Source: Niastella koreensis GR20-10 (GTDB lineage: Bacteria > Bacteroidota > Bacteroidia > Chitinophagales > Chitinophagaceae). Taken from it: a stretch of 64,000 nucleotides of DNA. Below, piece after piece: positions 25,961-35,212 of the stretch. Where the stretch lies: assembly GCF_000246855.1 (NCBI RefSeq), contig NC_016609.1, positions 372,001 to 436,000 on the forward strand. The letters run 5' to 3'. Positions within the stretch are counted from its first letter, which is position 1; each line of letters opens with the position of its first letter. The notes under the pieces are model-generated. The model saw only the letters and a program-made list of their open reading frames with translations, was not told where the DNA came from and did not search any database. The position numbers and the translations under genes were made by a program.

Positions 25961-26115
25961 GCTTTACCGGCATGAGTACAAAGTTGTACCGGTGTTGGGT
26001 TATAATATATCACACTAACAAATAATCGAAATATTGTATTTTTTATTTGGTTGATATAATTTATTCTTTATCTTCGATTCACAAGGCTCTGTAAAGTGGT
26101 ATAAAACTTTACGGT

Positions 26116-27984
26116 ATGAATAGTAAAAAACTGTTGCTTAATGGGCAGCCGCTGCTTCTGTTTGCACTGCTTGTATATGTTCCTTCTTTTTCTCAACTCC
26201 GATGGGATGGCGAAGCCGGAGACGGTCAATGGACAACCGCCAAAAACTGGGTAGGTGATGTACTTCCGGGTATTACTGATGATGTTATTTTAGATAATGC
26301 CCTGCTGACCGGCAGCTTTACTGTTACCTTACCTGGTGGTAACAGCAGCGTACAAATTAGATCTATAGTTATTGAACCCGGCCCCGGTAATAATATTGAG
26401 TTGATCCTACCTGGTACCAACTTAGCCACGCCTGCATTTAAAATGGCGGGGGCTATGTATGGAATGATGATTGGCAATGGCGGCATTTTTAAAAATGCCG
26501 CCGGCGCCAACAATGGCTCATCGGTTGAAATAGCCGACTCACTAAAGATCAATAACGGCGGCCGGTATATCCAAAACAGTTCCAGCAGCCATACCCCGGT
26601 TGTAATGGTGCTGTCAAAAGCCGCCGGTACGGAAGAAGGCGTTTTTGAGTTTGACATTCCAACTGCTTCCAACACCATATCATTGAGTGGCAGAACTTAT
26701 GGTAAGCTGGTGTTTTTGTCAACCGCCATGAATGGCGCCATTACGTATACTGCTTCCGGCATCAATACGGTTACGGTTAAAAGCGATCTGCAGCTAGGCC
26801 CTGGGGTGACATTGAGCCTTAACATGGCCGACACCCTTTTTATTGGACGGGATCTCATTCAGCAAGGCGGAACGTTCAATCTCGGTAATTCCACCCGTAA
26901 ACTGGTGACTGTTATTAACCGGCACGTGGTTCAATCCACCACGGGTATAATTGGTGAATCAGGAACCGCCCTCCCTGAAATAGTATTAGGCGGTACCGGT
27001 AGTCAGCAGGTAGATTGTAAAGGCGTTATAAAGGATAATGTAGCAGTGAAAATGAATAACGCTGCAGGCGCCACGCTTACATCCCCGTTGTCGTTACCCT
27101 TTAAATTAAGCCTGGTAAATGGAAAAATTACCACCTCGGCGGTTAATATCTTGCGGCTGTTACCCGGCTGTAGTATTGCGGCTGACACTACTTCGGAGAA
27201 CAGTTTTATCGATGGCCCGCTGAGAAAAGAAGGGCTATCCGGAGCCGCTCAGTTTTTATTTCCTGTTGGGAAGAACCGGATCGCGCGCTGGTTGGAATTG
27301 AAAAATGCCAGCGGTAATTTCAATGTGGAATTTTTTGACAGCAACCCAATACAAATTAGCAATACCTACGGGACCGGCATTGTTTCATTGTCGCAAACCG
27401 GCTATTGGATCACCAAGGCAGATGCCAGTCCATCACCTTCCGCCGCTGTTGAATTATCTTTTAATGGCATCAGTAGTGGAATGGGGGCCGATCTCTCCCT
27501 GGCCAGGGTGGCTAAACTCAATAACAACGTTTGGATGAATTACGGAAATACCGCCTATACCGGCGCTGCTGGTTATAGGGGTTCAATAGTAAGTAATAAT
27601 GTAGTTGCGTGGAGCGCTATAGCCGATTCTTTTGCATTAAGTGGTAATACAGTGGCCAATGGTTCGCTTTTCCTTGCAGATGACACCATGCCGCGCAACA
27701 GGGCTGCTACCAACAACAATGGCGGTCTGCGGTTACAATTACTGGGTGTTACGTTTCCCGGCGCCATGATGCTCACTTACCGGGCGGCTGAGAAAACGCA
27801 GGTAAAATTATGTGTGGTAGATAATAGCGGCAGAATAGTAAAGCTGATAAATACAATTTTAGAAAAAGGAGTAAATCATCTGCCCATAGAAATGCCGGTT
27901 TTGTCTGCCGGGATCTATAGCATTCAGGCGTTTATTCCTACCGGAACTACTTCCAATGCATTGCGGTTCGTGTTCATCAGATAG
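26116..27984 (+). CDS. Secreted protein with T9SS sorting domain
   Basis: A 622-residue exported protein. A signal peptide ends near VPSFSQ (27). The mature start, with WDGEAGDGQWTTAKNW and DDVILDN, is the common beginning of Bacteroidota surface proteins with long beta-helical stretches, as is the run of Gly/Asn/Thr-rich strands. The last 75 residues (TYRAAEKTQVKLCVVDNSGRIVK, LSAGIYSIQ) form a type A C-terminal sorting domain for type IX secretion. No enzymatic motif is visible; a surface or adhesion role is likely. Confidence 0.8.
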   Translation: MNSKKLLLNGQPLLLFALLVYVPSFSQLRWDGEAGDGQWTTAKNWVGDVLPGITDDVILDNALLTGSFTVTLPGGNSSVQIRSIVIEPGPGNNIELILPGTNLATPAFKMAGAMYGMMIGNGGIFKNAAGANNGSSVEIADSLKINNGGRYIQNSSSSHTPVVMVLSKAAGTEEGVFEFDIPTASNTISLSGRTYGKLVFLSTAMNGAITYTASGINTVTVKSDLQLGPGVTLSLNMADTLFIGRDLIQQGGTFNLGNSTRKLVTVINRHVVQSTTGIIGESGTALPEIVLGGTGSQQVDCKGVIKDNVAVKMNNAAGATLTSPLSLPFKLSLVNGKITTSAVNILRLLPGCSIAADTTSENSFIDGPLRKEGLSGAAQFLFPVGKNRIARWLELKNASGNFNVEFFDSNPIQISNTYGTGIVSLSQTGYWITKADASPSPSAAVELSFNGISSGMGADLSLARVAKLNNNVWMNYGNTAYTGAAGYRGSIVSNNVVAWSAIADSFALSGNTVANGSLFLADDTMPRNRAATNNNGGLRLQLLGVTFPGAMMLTYRAAEKTQVKLCVVDNSGRIVKLINTILEKGVNHLPIEMPVLSAGIYSIQAFIPTGTTSNALRFVFIR

Positions 27985-28000
27985 CAACTTCTGCAAAAAA

Positions 28001-28050
28001 AGACCCCCACCAGCCTCTCCGTTGGCAACCGAAGCAGGCAAGGTGGGGGC
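28001..28050 (-). terminator. Terminator for the DUF4954 gene
   Basis: On the minus strand CCCCCACC (from 28049) pairs with GGTGGGGG (to 28004), followed by a seven-T run at 28000-27994. The loop is long (30 bases) and may hold a secondary stem. Confidence 0.65.
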
Positions 28051-28101
28051 CTTCTAATGTATTCTAGTTTGCTTTTATCAGATAGCTATTCCCGAAAGAA
28101 G

Positions 28102-28125
28102 CCTCTCCGCCAGCTGGTGGAGAGG
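28102..28125. repeat. Isolated TCCGCCAGCTGG palindrome
   Basis: CCTCTCCGCCAGCTGGTGGAGAGG is a near-perfect 24-base palindrome 12 bases beyond the DUF4954 stop codon. Its core matches the hairpins in the tRNA-fMet repeats, showing that the element occurs elsewhere without tRNA sequence. Confidence 0.6.
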
Positions 28126-28136
28126 TTGAAGGGGGG

Positions 28137-30380
28137 CTAAGCCGTTTTTAATTTAGCGCCTGGTTTATCCAGTTTTAGTTTGGTAACCAGTTGATGAATA
28201 TCTTTCTTGTATTCTTCCAGTGCTTTTTGTTCCTGTTTAATAAAGCTGTTGTCTTCCAGTTTGCCAACCACTTTATTCATGGCTTCGGTGGTTTCATATA
28301 CCATCTTACGGAAAGGATTGCGATAATCCTTAGCGCGTGATTCGTATATTTCTTTCACCATCCATTCTTTGGTAGTAATGCTTTGGTGCAACAGGCTCTT
28401 TATTATACCTGGACTAGCTTTCTTTAAATTGATATCGAACACCTCTCTTACCGCAGCCATGGCATGAGCCAGCTTCTCCATTTGATAGTTCTTACCTTGT
28501 TGTACATAGAAATTATGTACAGCATCCCAGTCCTTGATTCTGCCGGCAACGATCTGTTTGTTCAGCTTATCAATTTCCGAGCGAAGAATTAACTGTCCGC
28601 CCACATTCATCCAGGGAGCCCGTGCTGCCTTTGAAGGCAGGCTCTCTATCAGCTGTTCATGTGTTTTTATGTTGTTGGTGCGAATATGCTCCAGCAACTG
28701 CTGAACCAGGTAATACATCACCAGTTCTTTAAACAGGTGATACGCCTTCATCACTTTTATAATGCGCACGGGGCGTTTGCTGTTCTCAAAACCATCTGCC
28801 AATACCACCAGTTCATTTACTACCGGGTCTTTGGTATCGAGTAATACCTGACCGATAGCAATGATCTCGTCGTCGGTCATTTTCTTCGTATTGCCTTCGC
28901 GTTTCAACCAGGCTTTACCGGTGAACTTCGCCAATAACGGTAATGACTGCAGCAGATCATTTACTGAATCCGGCGCCAGGAAGCTGAACTCCAGCTGCTG
29001 GATCTTATCTATGCGTTTGTCGCGGTCGATATACTTCCAGGAGTTACGGGCCAGCGCATACATGTTATACATGAACCAGTAACCGGGCATTACCACCAGC
29101 TGGTCTTTGCTCAGGTCGTTACTGATAAGCGAGAAGGGCAAAGGAATGTTTAATTCCGTTGCATAATCGCCTTTTGCCAGGATAGCATAAGAAGCAAATT
29201 TTGAATTATGCTTCAGGCTAACGCACAGGCCAGGCCAGAAGCCACGGCCGGCAATGATTTCACCATCCGGGCTGCGGCTGTTGTGGTTGGAGCCCACGGT
29301 AGCGCCGGCTGCCATATTGCTTTGTCCCTGGATCAGTGCAGCACACAAGAATGAATTATTATGGTGCTGTTCGTGCGAAGGGAAAATAAGTGAGTTCAAC
29401 ACCTCACAACAGGAAATGGTGGAGTTTTCACCCAGGTAGGAGTTGATCAACCGGGCTCCATATTTCAATTGTGAATGGGAAGCCAGTACAAAACGTACGG
29501 CTTTTACGCCATAGAACAGGCGGCATCCATAACCGATAATTCCATTCACCAGCTCGCAACCTTCACCCACCTGGGTATTGGCTTCGCTGGAAGAATTAAT
29601 GGTTACATTCTTTATTTTGTTGGCGCCTTTTAAATAAGCGTCACTGCCAATCTTTACATCTTTAAGGATCTTACAGTTCTTAACCACCGTGCGGTCGCCA
29701 ATGGTGCCATAATAACCACGTAATGCATCAAACTTCTTCTCGGTAAATTCCTTGAAGCGGTTCAACAGGTTATCATCGTCCCGGAAATAGGTCCATAAGA
29801 AGGCGTCGCCAGGTAAAATCCCATCGAAGGCAAGAATGCTGCGGCCGGCGTTTTCATTGCACAATTCCACCCAAATGCGCACGTTCTCCGATTCGCCTTC
29901 TTTCAGAATACCGTTACCAAACTTGGAGTGGTCGGTGGTGGCAATTTCATTGCAGTTTACCAGTATTACGCCATTGCCGACAATATAGTGGGAGATGTAA
30001 TTAACGTTATCAACTACTACATTGTCGCCAAAGTCGCAACTGATAACGGTACTGTTATAAAACCCTACCGGCCGGCGCAGGTTGTGGTACTCGAGGTAGT
30101 AAGGCTCCAGTTTACCAATACGCACCAGGCCAAAGAATTTGCAATTCTGCACCAGTTCGGGGTTGAACGCGTCTGATACCAGCAGGTTGTTCCAGTTGTC
30201 GGACGTGTTGCGGTTGCGTACCAGTACTTCAATTTCGTAGGCTGAAAGATGGCGGTAGTGAATACCGTTCTTTACCTGTTTATTACGCAGGTAGTATTCA
30301 TCCTTCCCCTTTGGTAAATATGGGGAAGGAATGAAGTCGTACCCTAACGAATTAAGCGGTTTGCGTGTGATTTCATTCAT
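28137..30380 (-). CDS. DUF4954 family protein (left-handed beta-helix)
   Basis: A 747-residue Bacteroidota-specific protein. The middle (about 130-400) consists of hexapeptide-like turns (VVVDNVNYIS, VKNCKILKDVKIGSDAYLKG, INSYLGENSTISCCEVLNS) typical of left-handed beta-helix acyl- or nucleotidyl-transferases. HNSRSPDGEIIAGRGFWPGL is a strongly conserved patch. The C-terminal third is helical. The location before glmS suggests a link to sugar-nucleotide or amino-sugar metabolism, but the reaction is unknown. Confidence 0.85.
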   Translation of the reverse strand: MNEITRKPLNSLGYDFIPSPYLPKGKDEYYLRNKQVKNGIHYRHLSAYEIEVLVRNRNTSDNWNNLLVSDAFNPELVQNCKFFGLVRIGKLEPYYLEYHNLRRPVGFYNSTVISCDFGDNVVVDNVNYISHYIVGNGVILVNCNEIATTDHSKFGNGILKEGESENVRIWVELCNENAGRSILAFDGILPGDAFLWTYFRDDDNLLNRFKEFTEKKFDALRGYYGTIGDRTVVKNCKILKDVKIGSDAYLKGANKIKNVTINSSSEANTQVGEGCELVNGIIGYGCRLFYGVKAVRFVLASHSQLKYGARLINSYLGENSTISCCEVLNSLIFPSHEQHHNNSFLCAALIQGQSNMAAGATVGSNHNSRSPDGEIIAGRGFWPGLCVSLKHNSKFASYAILAKGDYATELNIPLPFSLISNDLSKDQLVVMPGYWFMYNMYALARNSWKYIDRDKRIDKIQQLEFSFLAPDSVNDLLQSLPLLAKFTGKAWLKREGNTKKMTDDEIIAIGQVLLDTKDPVVNELVVLADGFENSKRPVRIIKVMKAYHLFKELVMYYLVQQLLEHIRTNNIKTHEQLIESLPSKAARAPWMNVGGQLILRSEIDKLNKQIVAGRIKDWDAVHNFYVQQGKNYQMEKLAHAMAAVREVFDINLKKASPGIIKSLLHQSITTKEWMVKEIYESRAKDYRNPFRKMVYETTEAMNKVVGKLEDNSFIKQEQKALEEYKKDIHQLVTKLKLDKPGAKLKTA

Positions 30381-30415
30381 TTGGCTATAATTATGAATGG
30401 TGAATAATGAATACC

Positions 30416-30534
30416 GCTAAACGCTAAGCGCCGAACGCTGAACGCCTGCCTGAATGTAGGGCTCTCCGGGATTATTCGGGAAGACCATATTGCGGGAAGG
30501 AGCGCAAAGCGTTAAGCCTTGAGCGTTATGCTTA
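30416..30534. repeat. CGCTAAACGC word hairpin before DUF4954
   Basis: Words GCTAAACGCTAAGCGC and GAACGCTGAACGCC at 30416-30447 are partly complementary to AAGCGTTAAGCC and GAGCGTTATGC at 30508-30531. It overlaps the glmS stop codon on the minus strand and may be its terminator. Confidence 0.5.
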
Positions 30535-32373
30535 TTCTACTGTTACCGACTTGGCCAGGTTTCTTGGCTTGTCAACATCCAGTCCTTTGGCAACGCCAAT
30601 GTAATAGGCCAGCAGCTGCATAGGTATAACGCTGAGCATAGGCGCTACCAGTTCATCGGCTTGTGGTACTACAATTACATCATCGGCCATTTGGGTAATT
30701 ACATCATCGCCTTCGGTGATCACCGCAATTACTTTTCCTTTACGGGCTTTAATTTCCTGAATGTTGCTGATGATCTTTTCGTGGTATGAGTCTTTGGTGG
30801 CAATAAACACTACAGGCAGGGTTTCATCAACCAGCGCAATAGGTCCGTGTTTCATTTCTGCTGCAGGATAACCTTCAGCGTGAATGTAGGAGATCTCTTT
30901 CAGCTTTAAGGCGCCTTCCAGGGCAATAGGGAAGTTATAACCACGGCCCAGGTATAAGAAATCGCGGGCGTCTTTGTATTTATAAGCCAGTTGTTTTACA
31001 TGTTCGGCCTGGTTCAACGCTGCTGGTATTTTTTCAGGGATGTCCTGTAACTCGTTCAATAAATGCAGGAAGCGTTTGTTGTCGAGCGTGCCTTTTTCAT
31101 AACCCAGTTGCAGGGCAATGATGGTGAGCACAGCCAGCTGGGCAGTAAATGCTTTTGTACTTGCCACACCAATTTCCGGACCAGCGTGGGTATAAGCACC
31201 GGCCTGTGATACGCGGGCGATCGAAGAACCAACCACATTCACAATACCAAAGATCAATGCACCTTGTTCTTTGGCTTTTTCGATAGCCACCAGGGTGTCG
31301 GCAGTTTCTCCACTTTGTGAAATGGCTATAATAACATCGCCTTTATTCACTATCGGGTTGCGATAGCGGAACTCCGATGCATATTCCACTTCAACAGGTG
31401 TGCGGCACAGTTCTTCAAAAATATATTCAGCGAGCAAACCGGCATGCCAGCTGGTCCCGCAGGCAATGATAAGAATGCGGGGCGCATTTTTCAGCATTTC
31501 AATGTTGGCCTGTACACCTGCCATGGTGATGGTGCCTTTGGCGGCATCAACACGACCACGTAAGCAATCGAACACCGTGCTGGGTTGTTCAAATATTTCT
31601 TTCAGCATGAAGTGATCGTAACCACCTTTTTCAATAGCTGCCAGTTCCAGGTCGAGCTGTTGAACAAACGGCGTGATCTTTTCATTACCCAGATTTTTCA
31701 GGATCAGCTCATCTGGTTTTATAATGGCCAGCTCGTAGTCGTTCACATATACTACGGTCTTGGTGTATTCAATAATAGGAGAGGCGTCAGAAGCGAGGAA
31801 GTGTTCATCGCGGTTCTTTCCAATACCAATTACCAGCGGGCTGCCTTTGCGGGCGGCGATCAGGGTATCCGGATTGTCCTGGTCGATGAGGATAATTACA
31901 TAAGCGCCTACTACGCGTTTCAATGCAATACGTACTGCTTCTTCGAGGCTGCAATTATTGTTCTGCTGAATGTCTTCGATAAATTTCAACAGTACTTCAG
32001 TATCGGTGTCGCTGATAAAAGTGTAGCCTTTTTTCTGCAATTCCCCTTTTAACTGGTTGTAGTTCTCAATGATCCCGTTGTGGATCATGGCCAGTTTCCC
32101 GTTTTCTGACAGGTGCGGGTGTGCATTGCGATCACAAGGTTCGCCATGGGTAGCCCAACGGGTATGACCAATACCAATATTGGCATGCAGGTCTTTTCCC
32201 ACCAATGTTTCTTCCAGGTCGGCTACTTTACCTTTTTTCTTATATACATTCAGGCCGGAATTCAACAGGGCAACACCGGCGCTATCGTATCCGCGGTATT
32301 CCAGTCGTTTTAATCCTTTTAAGATTATCGGGTAAGCTTGCTTATTTCCTATATATGCTACAATTCCGCACAT
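30532..32373 (-). CDS. glmS: Glutamine--fructose-6-phosphate aminotransferase
   Basis: A 613-residue enzyme making glucosamine-6-phosphate, the first step to UDP-GlcNAc for peptidoglycan and LPS. The N-terminal glutaminase domain begins MCGIVAYIG, with Cys2 as nucleophile after Met removal. Two SIS sugar-isomerase domains follow (about 285-425 and 455-600, with ACGTSWHAG and SQSGETADT). The C-terminal tail LAKSVTVE is universally conserved. No glmS ribozyme is expected in this phylum and none is seen. Confidence 0.98.
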   Translation of the reverse strand: MCGIVAYIGNKQAYPIILKGLKRLEYRGYDSAGVALLNSGLNVYKKKGKVADLEETLVGKDLHANIGIGHTRWATHGEPCDRNAHPHLSENGKLAMIHNGIIENYNQLKGELQKKGYTFISDTDTEVLLKFIEDIQQNNNCSLEEAVRIALKRVVGAYVIILIDQDNPDTLIAARKGSPLVIGIGKNRDEHFLASDASPIIEYTKTVVYVNDYELAIIKPDELILKNLGNEKITPFVQQLDLELAAIEKGGYDHFMLKEIFEQPSTVFDCLRGRVDAAKGTITMAGVQANIEMLKNAPRILIIACGTSWHAGLLAEYIFEELCRTPVEVEYASEFRYRNPIVNKGDVIIAISQSGETADTLVAIEKAKEQGALIFGIVNVVGSSIARVSQAGAYTHAGPEIGVASTKAFTAQLAVLTIIALQLGYEKGTLDNKRFLHLLNELQDIPEKIPAALNQAEHVKQLAYKYKDARDFLYLGRGYNFPIALEGALKLKEISYIHAEGYPAAEMKHGPIALVDETLPVVFIATKDSYHEKIISNIQEIKARKGKVIAVITEGDDVITQMADDVIVVPQADELVAPMLSVIPMQLLAYYIGVAKGLDVDKPRNLAKSVTVE

Positions 32374-32433
32374 AATTACAGGGTTTAAGTTTTTAAGTTT
32401 ATTAAGTGTTGAGTCGACAGTGCTTTTAAAGTA

Positions 32434-32465
32434 TAAACATAGTTTGCGGTGCCAACACCTGCAAA
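32434..32465 (-). promoter_or_regulatory. Probable glmS promoter
   Basis: On the minus strand TTTG (32465-32462), a 20-base spacer and TATGTTTA (32441-32434, 7 of 8). The leader would be about 55 bases. Confidence 0.5.
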
Positions 32466-32537
32466 CGGTTGCGCAATATTATCAAAAAAAAGGCCATACA
32501 TGGTGCAAAAACATGCAAGGTTAACATACCATTTTTG

Positions 32538-32663
32538 TGGTACGCTTAACGCATAAGGCCTAAAGCTTAAGGCGCCGACCTGCAAAGGCATGCTCCCGAA
32601 TATGCTCAGGCAGCCTGAGATCCGGGAAAGCTTTTGGCCTTAGGCCTTGAGCCTTCAGCTTAA
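32538..32663. repeat. AAGGCCTAAAGC word hairpin
   Basis: Most of the 305-base gap between glmS and the S9 peptidase is non-coding. CATAAGGCCTAAAGCTTAAGGC at 32550-32571 is complementary to GCCTTAGGCCTTGAGCCTTCAGCTTAA at 32637-32663 with few mismatches. Its position downstream of the S9 peptidase stop fits a terminator. Confidence 0.55.
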
Positions 32664-32678
32664 TTAAGGAAGAATGGA

Positions 32679-35111
32679 TTATTTTTTTAACCAGGTTTCA
32701 AATAAGCGAAAGATCCTTTTGTACTCGTCTGTCCAGCTTTCAGGTTCTACAAAGCCATGATCTTCCATTGGATACACAGAGAGCTCCCAATTATCTTTAC
32801 CCAGTTCTATCAGTCGTTGTGTAACACGAACGACATCCTGGAAGTGAACATTTACATCAACCATTCCGTGGCAAATCAGCAAATGGTCCTGTAATCCGGA
32901 AGCAAAGTTTATGGGCGAACTGCGATGATACGCAATGCTGTCGCTAAAAGGTTCATTTAAAATATTGGAGGTATAGCCGTGGTTGTAGTGGGCCCAATCG
33001 GTAACGGGCCTCAGTGCGGCTCCGGCCGCAAAGATAGCAGGTTTTTTGAATAATGCCATTAAAGTTATAAAACCGCCATAGGAACCCCCGTAAACTCCAA
33101 TATGTTTGGGGTTTATTCCAATTTCTTTCACCAGGTAGCGGGCGCCGTCCTCAATATCGTCCAGGTCTTTGCCACCCATATAGCGGTAAATGCCCGTACG
33201 CCAGTCGCGGCCATAGCCGGCGCTGCCCCGGTAATCGATGTCCAGCACAGTATAGCCGTTATCCACCAGCAGGTTGTGGAACATGTATTCCCTGAAATAC
33301 GAACTCCACCATTTATGGGCATTTTGTAAATAGCCTGCGCCATGTACAAATATTACGGCTGGTTTGCCGGCATCCGGTTGCGCGGGGCGCATTAACCGGG
33401 CATATACTTTTGCGTTATCCCGGGCGGTAAACGTAATCAGTTCCGGATCGCGCCAGTTATAGGTTTTAAACTCCTCGCTTTGCGCCTGGTTGGTTATTTG
33501 CACCGGTTTCGATTTTGCTGTTACCGGGCCATTGGGTTGCAGGTACAATTCCCAGGGTTTATTACTGTAGGAATATAAAATGGCGATCCATTTTTCGTCG
33601 GGAGAAATAGTAGCCAGGTTAGAACCGGTAAGGGTGGTTAGACGTTCTGCTTTTCCGCCCGTAACAGGCAGGCGATACAATTGCTGCTGACCAGGTTCCA
33701 CCTCATTGGTGGTAAGGTAAAAATATTTTTTGCCGGGGCCCAGTTCGGTTTTCAGTACCTCATAATTACCACTGGTAAGCGCCTGCTTTTCTTTTGTTGT
33801 AACATTGATTGTGTACAGGTGCGAATAACCGGTGGTTTCCGACTGAAACCAGAACGTTTGGTTATTCAACCAGCCTGAGTTGAAAGCGGGAAAGCCATTG
33901 GTGCTTGGTCCGCCTATCCAGGCTTCATCTCTTTGGCGATCGAGCAGAGAGAGTTGGCCGGTTTCTCCATCCAGCAACAGGAACCAGCGGTCTTTGTTGT
34001 CCTGCGCCCTCACTTCTACCATGGCATAATCACCGGTTGGCGACCAGTTGGTGTTCAGGAAATTCACCGGCCGCAGGGGCGGGTGCTGGCTTCTTTCTTT
34101 ATAAACAGCGGGATAATCTTTTAAGTAGTCCGGCAGATCGCGGATGCCGGGAATAGAATCGGTTTTAACAGCAAACACCGTGTCTTTTTCCGTATCAAAA
34201 ACAAACAGCTCCTGGGTGGGAAGCGGAGCGCCTACCTTGGTGCGGGCAGCCAATTCTTCGGTAAACCCGCTTTCTGTGACATAACTGGGCACCACGGCTG
34301 TTTTACCGGTAGGAATAGTGCTTAACCGGTAGGAAATAAATCGGCCGTTATTACTGGCGGCGATCATCGACACGTTTTTACCATCGAGCGGAATGGACCG
34401 CAGTGGCTTTTCCCGGAAGAGCTTCAGCATAGAGTCTGCCTCGTCTTTCTTTTGTTTGCGCCGTTGCAGTACTACCGAATTTTCGAGCGCATCCTGTTGC
34501 AGCCATTTTTCCTGTTTATTATTACTAACAGCCGGCGGCCGGTTGGCTGCCGCCTGTTGTTGATTGCCCCGTCCTGTGAAAGCAGGGGCGGGAGTAGCCG
34601 TAGCAGGGCCGGTTATAAAATTGGTAAGCTGTGTGGTTTCCCCGGTTTGTACATCCCAGGCCCAGGCATTCTGATCGCGGGTGAATATTATTTTATGATC
34701 GTTAAAGGAGAACTGTGGATTGCTTTCCAGCGCCACGGTTTTGGTTACACGGCGGCGGGCGCCCGTTTTTATATTAATGAGGTAAATATCATTCTCGTAG
34801 GCATATACGTATTGATCGCGTTGGGCATTATACCGCACCTGAACATCGGCAATTGCTGTATTGCGAAATGCCCCTGTGGTTTTTTGCGGCGCAGTGACGG
34901 CAGGCGTGATATAATATAAAGAATCGGCTGCTGCTTTTTCGGGATTCCAGTTAAACAGCAGGTACTTGCCGTCGGCTGTCCATTGCAGGTTGGAAGGAGA
35001 GGTGCCCATCCATTTGGGATCGCGCATGATCTTTTCTACGGTTAACGGACTGAGCTGACCATAGGTGATAAGGGTTGACTGCGTTACAAGCAGAAACAGC
35101 AATTTTCTCAT
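32679..35111 (-). CDS. S9-family prolyl oligopeptidase-like peptidase
   Basis: An 810-residue exported peptidase. A signal peptide ends near LITYGQ (19). A beta-propeller with WD-like blades (about 40-560) precedes an alpha/beta-hydrolase domain. The nucleophile Ser is in GGSYGGF, with the acid Asp in MVDVNVHFQD and His in MEDHGFVEP. Such enzymes cleave after Pro or Ala in periplasmic peptides (DPP-IV or acylaminoacyl type). A low-complexity Ala/Thr/Pro/Gln insert lies near residues 170-195. Confidence 0.92.
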   Translation of the reverse strand: MRKLLFLLVTQSTLITYGQLSPLTVEKIMRDPKWMGTSPSNLQWTADGKYLLFNWNPEKAAADSLYYITPAVTAPQKTTGAFRNTAIADVQVRYNAQRDQYVYAYENDIYLINIKTGARRRVTKTVALESNPQFSFNDHKIIFTRDQNAWAWDVQTGETTQLTNFITGPATATPAPAFTGRGNQQQAAANRPPAVSNNKQEKWLQQDALENSVVLQRRKQKKDEADSMLKLFREKPLRSIPLDGKNVSMIAASNNGRFISYRLSTIPTGKTAVVPSYVTESGFTEELAARTKVGAPLPTQELFVFDTEKDTVFAVKTDSIPGIRDLPDYLKDYPAVYKERSQHPPLRPVNFLNTNWSPTGDYAMVEVRAQDNKDRWFLLLDGETGQLSLLDRQRDEAWIGGPSTNGFPAFNSGWLNNQTFWFQSETTGYSHLYTINVTTKEKQALTSGNYEVLKTELGPGKKYFYLTTNEVEPGQQQLYRLPVTGGKAERLTTLTGSNLATISPDEKWIAILYSYSNKPWELYLQPNGPVTAKSKPVQITNQAQSEEFKTYNWRDPELITFTARDNAKVYARLMRPAQPDAGKPAVIFVHGAGYLQNAHKWWSSYFREYMFHNLLVDNGYTVLDIDYRGSAGYGRDWRTGIYRYMGGKDLDDIEDGARYLVKEIGINPKHIGVYGGSYGGFITLMALFKKPAIFAAGAALRPVTDWAHYNHGYTSNILNEPFSDSIAYHRSSPINFASGLQDHLLICHGMVDVNVHFQDVVRVTQRLIELGKDNWELSVYPMEDHGFVEPESWTDEYKRIFRLFETWLKK

Positions 35112-35128
35112 AAATGAAAATTAACAAA

Positions 35129-35212
35129 AAATATCGAATGTCGAATGTTGAATGCCCAATGTCGAAGTATTGGGTTTTCACTTCAACATTCAATATTGGA
35201 CATTCAATATTT
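35129..35212. terminator. AATATCGAATGTC word hairpin after mgtE
   Basis: Nested inverted repeats: outer arms 35129-35142 and 35199-35212 (13 of 14), middle GAATGTTGAA / TTCAACATTC (10 of 10), inner CCCAAT / ATTGGG. It starts at the mgtE stop codon and lies before the S9 peptidase start on the same strand, so it is probably the mgtE terminator. Confidence 0.65.

Noticed and set aside
30532-32373. glmS ribozyme upstream of glmS
   Set aside because: The gap before glmS has none of the ribozyme's conserved core, and that ribozyme is a Firmicutes feature.
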